A stretch of 10,051 nucleotides of DNA. It comes from DAOUAJ01 sp034433615 (GTDB lineage Bacteria; Chloroflexota; Anaerolineae; DUEN01). Below are positions 1 to 7,626 of the stretch, in pieces. The stretch spans positions 1 to 10,051 of the forward strand of contig DAOUAJ010000307.1 of NCBI GenBank assembly GCA_034433615.1, written 5' to 3'. Made by a program: the position numbers and the translations under genes. Position 1 is the stretch's first letter. Each line of letters starts with the position of its first letter. The notes beneath the pieces were generated by a model. It searched no databases. It was not told where the DNA came from and saw only the letters and a list, made by a program, of their open reading frames with translations.

Positions 1-80
1 CTCTCTGCCCAAAAGGAACTGGGGAGCTCAAAGGTCACCCGCACTTTCTGGGGGTCTGCGGTCGCTGTCTTTCGAATCAT
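1..80 (-). CDS. Partial N-terminus of a probable isoamylase early-set (CBM48-like) protein
   Basis: Reading the minus strand from an ATG at 80-78 gives 26 open codons to the window edge, beginning MIRKTATADP and continuing QKVRVTFELPSSFWAE. A Shine-Dalgarno-like GGGAGG lies 4 nt upstream (85-90), and a good promoter with a roughly 115-nt leader lies further upstream, so this is very likely a real gene start. The opening, a short basic N-terminus followed by the strand KVRVTFELP, resembles small proteins of the isoamylase early-set/AMPK-beta glycogen-binding (CBM48) type. Those continue into a GDFNxW motif that would lie outside this window. Such proteins are usually about 100 residues and bind alpha-glucans. 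The family call rests on about 25 residues and is tentative; that the segment is coding is more secure. Confidence 0.55.
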   Translation of the reverse strand, partial: MIRKTATADPQKVRVTFELPSSFWAE

Positions 81-164
81 GATACCTCCCGCTGGCACCA
101 GGGCTCTGCCTTTTTAAGTCCAGAGGGCTGCCAAACCGGTCCTCAATGACACGATCGGCGGTAT

Positions 165-186
165 TCAGCAGAACATGCCTTGCTGA
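165..186. promoter_or_regulatory. Dyad TCAGCA-N10-TGCTGA in the leader of the leftmost gene
   Basis: Perfect 6-bp inverted repeat (165-170 and 181-186) with a 10-nt spacer. It lies about 10-30 nt downstream of the predicted start of transcription of the leftmost gene. It could be an operator or a leader hairpin. Six-bp dyads arise by chance, so only the location makes it notable. Confidence 0.25.
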
Positions 187-202
187 GAGTCTATCCTGTC
201 AA

Positions 203-231
203 ATTCTAGCACGTTTCCAGGATGAAAGCAA
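203..231 (-). promoter_or_regulatory. Extended -10 sigma-70-type promoter for the leftmost gene
   Basis: On the minus strand there is TTGCTT (231-226), a 17-bp spacer and TAGAAT (208-203), preceded by TGC, which makes an extended -10 element. Transcription would start near 196 and give a leader of about 115 nt before the ATG at 80. Spacing and -10 are close to the sigma-70 consensus; the -35 matches only its TTG. No other promoter of similar quality was seen between this gene and the MNT-HepT gene. Confidence 0.5.
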
Positions 232-280
232 CTGGCTCCTCCACCTTTTCCGGCGCTGACTTGCTACACGAATAAGCGAT

Positions 281-298
281 GCGGGCCCGAGGCCCCGC
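281..298. terminator. GC-rich stem-loop downstream of the MNT-HepT gene
   Basis: GCGGG pairs with CCCGC around a CCGAGGCC centre (281-298), about 60 nt past the stop codon of the minus-strand MNT-HepT gene. It has no T-run on either strand, so it is a weak candidate for an intrinsic terminator. The rest of 81-355 holds only the leftmost gene's promoter and leader; I see no further gene there. Confidence 0.2.
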
Positions 299-355
299 CT
301 GCCACAAGCCGGACTCACATAATTAGCAAGCTGAGCAAGGAGAACCGTTTGTGGG

Positions 356-1258
356 TCACGGCTGCGCTTCCTTCGTCTTCCGCTCCAGGTACTCGAAGAC
401 GCAACGGACGAAGAAGCGAATGTCCTCGGGGTCCTGCTGCAGGTGTTCGTATACCTTGATCGGATCCACCTCCACGTACATCTCGGTCAACACGTTACGG
501 AAACCGACGATAGCGATGAACCGCTCGGCGAAGTCGGCGGGTAGGACGCCCACCTTGCCCAACGCGCGAATAACCCCTGCGTAGTCGTCCGCCGGCACTG
601 CAAAATCGGCCACCAGGAGATGCGTGGCGATGTTGAGTACCCGCTGGATCGCCACTTCCAGCTCGCGCTCGGTGGCATGGCGGACGAGCAGGTCTTCCTG
701 CCACGCTTGCAGGCTGTAGGAGCGCCACTCCTCCAACCGGGTGACGAACTCTTCCAATGCCCCCAGCCGCTGCTGAACCATTTCCACGTCCACCATGGTC
801 GGTGCCTCCCTTGCCAGCCGGCCGTAGCGCCCCTGGGCGATGCGGCGCGTCACGTAATGCCACCGAATGTTGCGCAGTGGTTTGGTCGCCACGTAGCGCC
901 GGAGCGCGCGGGTGGCAAACGCCACCCACCGCGTCTCGTCCGGGCAATAGAATAACCGTCCCTCCCGCCAAATGCGATGACACAGCAGCGGAGGGATCAC
1001 GTCCAAATCAACCACGTAGACGTCATCGCGCTGCCAGAGCTCGCACAGCTCACTGGTTAATTGCGCCTCCTGGCTGAATCGTTCCTTCCTGTCCAGGCCC
1101 GGCGTGAATTGCACGGCCACATCCACATCTGAAAGCGGCCCGGCATTGCCGCGCGCCTGGGAACCGTAAAGGTAAGCCAGCACCACCCCGTGGCCCTTAA
1201 AGGCCTCGTCCAGCGCTGGTTGATCCAGTTTTGAGGGGTCTAGTGGCCCGCCCATCAT
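356..1258 (-). CDS. Single-chain MNT nucleotidyltransferase - HepT (HEPN) fusion protein
   Basis: This 300-residue protein joins two halves that are normally separate genes. Residues about 20-110 are a minimal nucleotidyltransferase (MNT) domain with the signature GSQARGNAGPLSDVD, i.e. G32-S33-X10-D44-V45-D46, and a likely third acid at D84 or D86 in VVDLDV. Residues about 155-295 are an all-helical HepT-type HEPN domain. In two-gene systems HepT is an RNase toxin and MNT silences it by AMPylating the Tyr of the R-X4-H-X-Y motif. Here that motif reads R254-N-V-L-T-E259-M-Y261: the Arg and the target Tyr remain, but the catalytic His is Glu. The protein is therefore probably not an active RNase, and its present role is unknown. 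Tandem ATGs at 1258 and 1255 follow GGGTAGGGG, an acceptable ribosome site. A possible 67-codon ORF ends 12 bp upstream, and a promoter at 1593-1621 may serve both. Domain calls are firm; function is inferred. Confidence 0.88.
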   Translation of the reverse strand: MMGGPLDPSKLDQPALDEAFKGHGVVLAYLYGSQARGNAGPLSDVDVAVQFTPGLDRKERFSQEAQLTSELCELWQRDDVYVVDLDVIPPLLCHRIWREGRLFYCPDETRWVAFATRALRRYVATKPLRNIRWHYVTRRIAQGRYGRLAREAPTMVDVEMVQQRLGALEEFVTRLEEWRSYSLQAWQEDLLVRHATERELEVAIQRVLNIATHLLVADFAVPADDYAGVIRALGKVGVLPADFAERFIAIVGFRNVLTEMYVEVDPIKVYEHLQQDPEDIRFFVRCVFEYLERKTKEAQP

Positions 1259-1270
1259 CCCCTACCCTTG

Positions 1271-1474
1271 TCATAATGAGGCAACGAGTAAGGAGGCACC
1301 GGGTAACGAAGTGGACAGGCTGGTATATCGTTCTCGCTTGCCTGTTGCCCCTGGCCGGCTCTGCCGCCTCCGGCCTCGTTGCTTGGGCGGACCAGGCTCA
1401 CCTAAGCGTGCGAACATCAGAAATAACAGACAATCAATGACGACGATGGCCACGATGTCCCACACCATGTACAT
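1271..1474 (-). CDS. Possible small membrane peptide (hypothetical)
   Basis: A 67-codon ORF starting MYMVWDIVAIVV has one strongly hydrophobic stretch (residues about 3-22, VWDIVAIVVIDCLLFLMFA) followed by a basic, Pro/Arg-rich tail. A weak ribosome site (GGGAG, 12 nt upstream) precedes the ATG at 1474. It lies about 110 nt downstream of a predicted minus-strand promoter and stops 12 bp before the MNT-HepT start, so it could lead that transcript. Against it, the ORF lies entirely within a repeat-bounded segment, the tail is low-complexity, and I recognise no family. The frame stays open upstream to 1576 through heptamer repeats; that extension is unlikely to be translated. Confidence 0.25.
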   Translation of the reverse strand: MYMVWDIVAIVVIDCLLFLMFARLGEPGPPKQRGRRRQSRPGATGKRERYTSLSTSLPGASLLVASL

Positions 1475-1567
1475 AGCAGGTGTTCGCTCCCTCAGAAAGG
1501 TGATATGGGCTAGATGACGAGGACAGGCTGCCCACCGGTTCCCTGGCCTGACCGCGGATAACAAGGT

Positions 1568-1595
1568 TCTCGTCACTCGTCACTCGTTACTCATT
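1568..1595 (-). repeat. Heptamer tandem repeat, consensus ACGAGTG, about four units
   Basis: On the minus strand the units read ATGAGTA, ACGAGTG, ACGAGTG, ACGAGAA in immediate succession. The array overlaps the right arm of the inverted repeat and abuts the minus-strand -10 box. Short GTCACTC/GAGTGAC heptad arrays like this are a familiar kind of intergenic repeat in Chloroflexota-type genomes (recollection, not searched). Confidence 0.6.
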
Positions 1596-1621
1596 ATGGC
1601 ATAAAAGAGGGCGGAAATCAA
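1593..1621 (-). promoter_or_regulatory. Leftward promoter for the MNT-HepT transcript
   Basis: Minus strand: TTGATT (1621-1616), 17-bp spacer, CATAAT (1598-1593) preceded by TGC (extended -10). It matches 4 of 6 at the -35 and 5 of 6 at the -10. Its -35 box lies only 10 bp from the -35 of the rightward aminotransferase promoter, so the two are back to back. The transcript would start near 1586 and cross the heptamer repeats and the 67-codon ORF before reaching the MNT-HepT gene. Confidence 0.5.
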
Positions 1622-1631
1622 ATAGTTCACG

Positions 1632-1660
1632 TTGACAGACAGGGTGATAAAAGGTATACT
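1632..1660 (+). promoter_or_regulatory. Near-consensus sigma-70 promoter of the aminotransferase-lacZ operon
   Basis: TTGACA (1632-1637, perfect -35), a 17-bp spacer and TATACT (1655-1660, 5 of 6 at the -10). The predicted start of transcription is about 1667-1669, giving a leader of about 57 nt before the ATG at 1725. This is the strongest promoter in the window. It suggests efficient transcription of the aminotransferase and, by read-through, of the beta-galactosidase. Confidence 0.8.
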
Positions 1661-1686
1661 GAGGACCCAATGACAACCTCTTTCCT

Positions 1687-1705
1687 GGATGTCCATATGG
1701 GATCC
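1687..1705. promoter_or_regulatory. Interrupted palindrome in the operon leader
   Basis: GGAT-gt-CCATATGG-g-ATCC is two nested self-complementary blocks with a 2:1 bulge. It sits between the predicted transcription start and the ribosome site GAGGGAGAAGG (1711-1721). It could be an operator for a dimeric repressor or a short mRNA hairpin that gates translation. No regulator is encoded nearby. Confidence 0.3.
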
Positions 1706-1724
1706 TTTGTGAGGGAGAAGGACG

Positions 1725-2921
1725 ATGTTCAACACACTTCAGATGGCACCACCAGACCCTATCTTCGGCCTCACCGAAGCGTTCAGAAAGGACCCCAACC
1801 CCGCCAAGATTGACCTCAGCGCCGGCGTCTACCGCGATGCGACGGGCAAAACCCCCATCTTCCGGGCGGTCAAACGGGCGGAAGAGCGCATCCTGAGGCA
1901 GGAGACCAGCAAGAACTACCTGAGCATCCAGGGTTCGGCCGAGTACGCGGCGGCCGTCCAGGAACTGCTGTTCGGGCCGGAGCATGAGGTCCTGACCAGC
2001 CAGCGAGTGGCGACGGCCCACACGCCGGGCGGCACGGGGGCGCTGCGCGTGGCCGGCGACTTTCTCAAGAAGATGTTCCCCGGCAAGCGCATTTGGGTGA
2101 GCCAGCCCACCTGGCCCAACCACCCCGGCGTGTTCCAGGCGGCCGGCCTCGAGGTCAATACGTACCCGTATTTTGACGCCGCGACCAACAGCCTGGCCTT
2201 CGACGAGATGTTGGCCGCGCTCCGGCAGATCCCAGAGGGCGACGTCGTCTTGCTCCACGCCTGCTGTCACAACCCGACGGGCATCGACCCCACCCCCGAA
2301 CAGTGGAGCCAGATCGCCGACGTGATCGAGAAGCGCAACCTGCTCCCGCTGGTGGATTTCGCCTACCAGGGCCTGGGCGATGGCCTTCGCGAGGATGCCA
2401 GGGGACTGCACACGCTGTGCCGGCCCGGCTGTGAGCTGCTCATCGCCAGCTCGTTCTCCAAGAACTTCGGGCTGTACAACGAGCGCGTGGGCGCGCTGAC
2501 CATCGTCGCCTCCTCGCCGGCCGCGGCGGAGGCCGCGCTCAGCCAGGTGAAGCTGTGTATCCGCGCCAATTATTCGAACCCGCCTGCCCACGGCGCGGCC
2601 ATCGTGACCACCATCTGGAACGATCCCGAGCTGCGCGCCGACTGGGAGGCGGAGGTGAAGGAGATGCGCGACCGCATCCACGAGATGCGCTCGCTCTTCG
2701 TGGAGACGCTGGCCGACAAGGGGGTGCGGCGTGACTTTTCGTTCATCGCCCGGCAGCGGGGCATGTTCTCCTTCTCCGGCCTGACGCCGGAGCAGGTGGA
2801 GATCCTGCGCCAGAAGTACTCCATCTACATCGTGAACTCCGGCCGCATCAACGTCGCCGGCATGACGGCGGAGAACATGGACCGGATCTGCCAGGCGATC
2901 GCGGAGGTGTTGCAGAAATGA
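1725..2921 (+). CDS. Aspartate/aromatic-amino-acid aminotransferase (class I, PLP-dependent)
   Basis: A cytosolic PLP enzyme of the AspC/TyrB type that swaps amino groups between aspartate or aromatic amino acids and 2-oxoglutarate. Its 398 residues match the family length of about 397. Landmarks: W130 in SQPTWPNH stacks on PLP; N183 in HNPTG, D211 and Y214 in VDFAYQG hold the cofactor; K246 in SSFSKNFGLYNERVG is the Schiff-base lysine, with R254 at the phosphate; R280 in IRANYSNPPAHG is the distal-carboxylate Arg of this subfamily; R374 in SGRINVAGM binds the alpha-carboxylate. All key residues are present, so it should be active. Retention of R280 favours dicarboxylic substrates, but TyrB enzymes keep it too, so AspC and TyrB cannot be separated here. 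The ATG at 1725 follows GAGGGAGAAGG at ideal spacing. It is probably co-transcribed with the beta-galactosidase 44 bp downstream. Confidence 0.93.
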   Translation: MFNTLQMAPPDPIFGLTEAFRKDPNPAKIDLSAGVYRDATGKTPIFRAVKRAEERILRQETSKNYLSIQGSAEYAAAVQELLFGPEHEVLTSQRVATAHTPGGTGALRVAGDFLKKMFPGKRIWVSQPTWPNHPGVFQAAGLEVNTYPYFDAATNSLAFDEMLAALRQIPEGDVVLLHACCHNPTGIDPTPEQWSQIADVIEKRNLLPLVDFAYQGLGDGLREDARGLHTLCRPGCELLIASSFSKNFGLYNERVGALTIVASSPAAAEAALSQVKLCIRANYSNPPAHGAAIVTTIWNDPELRADWEAEVKEMRDRIHEMRSLFVETLADKGVRRDFSFIARQRGMFSFSGLTPEQVEILRQKYSIYIVNSGRINVAGMTAENMDRICQAIAEVLQK

Positions 2922-2965
2922 CCCTCGCCCATCCTTACCTGGTCTAACCGTCAAGGAGCACCACG

Positions 2966-6391
<3,426 letters not shown>

Positions 6392-6470
6392 GTTCTTACC
6401 GGGTGTTTGTCTTTCAACTGCTCGGACGTTAGGCTTCCTGGGCGATCTCTTCATGGTCTGCCTGCTGCCG

Positions 6471-6518
6471 GTGGCCCAGCCCGTGCTCGGCGGCATCGCG
6501 GCATTTGAGCTGGGCCAC
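6471..6518. repeat. Perfect 10-bp inverted repeat GTGGCCCAGC / GCTGGGCCAC
   Basis: Arms at 6471-6480 and 6509-6518 with a 28-nt loop, 80 bp past the lacZ stop. The right arm overlaps a second perfect palindrome, GCCACGTGGC (6514-6523). No T-run follows on either strand, so it is not a standard intrinsic terminator. It might protect the 3' end of the lacZ mRNA, or it could be a remnant of a mobile-element end. Confidence 0.4.
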
Positions 6519-6665
6519 GTGGCTGGGGCTTAGATTGCTTGGTGGAGAAGGAGCGGCTGCTGTCTGCTGGCTGCAATGGCACGAGATCAGCACCGGCCAT
6601 ACTTGAGGCCAGCACAGAGCCAAGGCCATGGCGGGCATAATCACGATCAAGAACCTGAGCAAAGT

Positions 6666-6694
6666 TTGCGCTTGCTGATAGGCTGTGTTACACT
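6666..6694 (+). promoter_or_regulatory. Weak candidate promoter for the MNT/HEPN pair
   Basis: TTGCGC (6666-6671), a 17-bp spacer and TACACT (6689-6694), about 65 nt upstream of the MNT start. It matches only the TTG of the -35 and 4 of 6 at the -10. It lies in a locally AT-richer stretch ending in CTTTTTCC and TGTTTTA. Confidence 0.3.
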
Positions 6695-6757
6695 TTTTCC
6701 TGGTGTTTTAAGACGCCGACGTGGGCATAGGGTGGTTACGGTAAGGAATTGTCTGCC

Positions 6758-7162
6758 ATGGTAGAAAACCTTTCTCGTCTTTCTAATGCAGAGCGGAAGG
6801 CGCTGATTGCATACCGTGATGCACTGCTGCGATATCTCCCTGGTCGGGTTCGCCGACTGGTCTTGTATGGCTCACGGGCCCGAGGTGACGCCGAACCCGA
6901 TTCGGACCTGGATATCGCCGTGATCGTAGCGGGGCGTGATCAACGGACGCCGGATGGGTGGCGTCTGGCTCCCTTCAGTGATCCGCTCTGGCAGGAAATT
7001 GTGAACACCGCCTGCGATGTATCTCTTGCTCACGGCATTTATCTTTCGCCAATTGTCCTGACGGAGGACCGATTGAGCGAGGAGTCACCGTTTATCCGGT
7101 CCATCCGGTCTGAAGGCATTGAAATATGGAGTCAGAACGAGAGCGAGCGCGTCTATGGCTGA
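6758..7162 (+). CDS. MNT-type minimal nucleotidyltransferase (putative antitoxin)
   Basis: A 134-residue minimal nucleotidyltransferase. The core signature is GSRARGDAEPDSDLDIAV: G38-S39-X10-D50-L51-D52, the complete GSX10DXD metal and nucleotide site, so it should be catalytically competent. Homologous MNT proteins paired with HEPN partners transfer AMP or another nucleotide to the partner and neutralise it; that role is inferred here from the adjoining HEPN gene. I chose ATG 6758, which has AAGGA about 10 nt upstream. An alternative TTG at 6749 adds three residues but lies too close to that ribosome site. The 3' end overlaps the HEPN gene by 37 nt in another frame, so the two are probably translationally coupled. 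Base composition looks slightly less GC-rich than the lacZ gene before it. Confidence 0.88.
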   Translation: MVENLSRLSNAERKALIAYRDALLRYLPGRVRRLVLYGSRARGDAEPDSDLDIAVIVAGRDQRTPDGWRLAPFSDPLWQEIVNTACDVSLAHGIYLSPIVLTEDRLSEESPFIRSIRSEGIEIWSQNESERVYG

Positions 7163-7518
7163 CCCTGGCCCAGGAAAAGCTCGAAGTGGCTCGCGAATTA
7201 CTGGGCCTATCCCGCTACGATGACGTTGTATCTAAGGCCTACTACGTGATGTTCTACGCTGCCAAGGCCGCTCTCGCCAGTTATGACATTGATGCGCGCC
7301 GGCACTCAGGCGTGATCGCTCTCTTCGGCCAGCAGTTCGTTAAAGTTGGACGGGTAGACGCTTACTATCTCCAACTGCTGACCCGGGCCATGCAAGCGCG
7401 GGAGATCAGTGACTACGACCCCTCAGTCCGTGCCTCGCGTCAGAACGCGGAAGAAGCCATCACCTATGCCGAGCAGTTTCTGAACAAGGTGATAGAGCTC
7501 TTAAGCCCATCTGGCTGA
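7126..7518 (+). CDS. HEPN-domain protein (putative toxin or partner of the MNT protein)
   Basis: A 130-residue all-helical HEPN protein. Family hallmarks in order: an amphipathic first helix (RLWLTLAQEKLEVARELL), the helix VSKAYYVMFYAAKAALA (residues about 35-51), ARRHSGVIALFGQQFVKVG (57-75), and the closing motif QAREISDYD with R92 and Y97 (R-X4-Y). In this HEPN subgroup R..DY usually stands where HepT has R-X4-H, so the missing His is normal for the subfamily and not decay; whether such proteins are RNases is unsettled. The ATG at 7126 lies inside the MNT gene, with GAAGG 9 nt upstream, giving a 37-nt frame overlap. No in-frame ATG follows before the first conserved helix. It acts in the cytosol, presumably in complex with the MNT protein. 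It is not closely similar to the HEPN half of the fusion at 356-1258, so the two modules are different subtypes. Confidence 0.87.
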   Translation: MESERERARLWLTLAQEKLEVARELLGLSRYDDVVSKAYYVMFYAAKAALASYDIDARRHSGVIALFGQQFVKVGRVDAYYLQLLTRAMQAREISDYDPSVRASRQNAEEAITYAEQFLNKVIELLSPSG

Positions 7519-7527
7519 CCCCTACCT

Positions 7528-7578
7528 CAAGGCTCGCTTCAGCAGCTCTCCTTGTTTCCCATAGATTTACAGCCTATG
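7528..7578. terminator. Weak stem-loops between convergent genes
   Basis: CAAGG (7528-7532) pairs with CCTTG (7550-7554), followed by TTT. A second dyad, CATAG/CTATG (7560-7564 and 7574-7578), is followed after 9 nt by TTTTT. Both lie in the 108-bp gap between the HEPN stop and the stop of the convergent SpoIID-type gene, where a terminator is expected. Five-bp stems are short, so confidence is low. Confidence 0.25.
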
Positions 7579-7626
7579 CATCTCTCCTTTTTGTGGTCGT
7601 AAGATCGCTCACATGTGCATCAGCTT

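Larger units (their letters stand above)
1271..1598. repeat. Segment bounded by imperfect inverted repeats (possible MITE-like element)
   Basis: The plus strand at 1272-1290 reads CATAATGAGGCAACGAGTA. The minus strand from 1598 reads CATAATGAGTAACGAGTGA. The two share CATAATGAG and AACGAGT in the same order, differing by one gap and a few bases, and lie about 325 bp apart facing inward. No clear target-site duplication is visible outside them. A 10-bp direct repeat GGACAGGCTG (1313-1322 and 1521-1530) also occurs within. This may be a small non-autonomous element or two copies of a dispersed repeat. The segment has no convincing gene apart from the doubtful 67-codon ORF. Confidence 0.4.
6392..6757. 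other. Intergenic region between lacZ and the MNT/HEPN pair
   Basis: About 366 bp without a convincing gene. Short ORFs on both strands (for example minus 6429-6662) have no recognisable motif, and the plus strand is broken by stops in all frames. It holds a perfect 10-bp inverted repeat and, near its right end, a weak promoter and ribosome site for the MNT gene. It could contain a decayed gene, but nothing identifies it. Confidence 0.5.

Noticed and set aside
1231..1440. 69-codon plus-strand ORF with a hydrophobic stretch
   Set aside because: It overlaps the start of the MNT-HepT gene and the repeat-bounded segment, has no ribosome site, and its hydrophobic run is probably a by-product of composition.
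1670..1813. 47-codon plus-strand ORF beginning almost at the predicted transcription start
   Set aside because: Its ATG at 1670 would give a leaderless upstream ORF overlapping the aminotransferase out of frame, but it has no ribosome site and no recognisable sequence, and the 1725 start has an excellent one.
6429..6662. 77-codon minus-strand ORF in the lacZ-MNT gap
   Set aside because: No ribosome site, no motif; part of it encodes the inverted-repeat arms. Possibly decayed coding DNA but not identifiable.
6749..6757. TTG start for the MNT gene
   Set aside because: AAGGA lies only 1-2 nt before the TTG but about 10 nt before ATG 6758, so the ATG is the better start.
7126..7518. Loss of the HEPN catalytic His in the two-gene module
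   Set aside because: Unlike the fused MNT-HepT, this HEPN belongs to a subgroup where R..DY is the usual motif, so Tyr here is expected and does not indicate decay.
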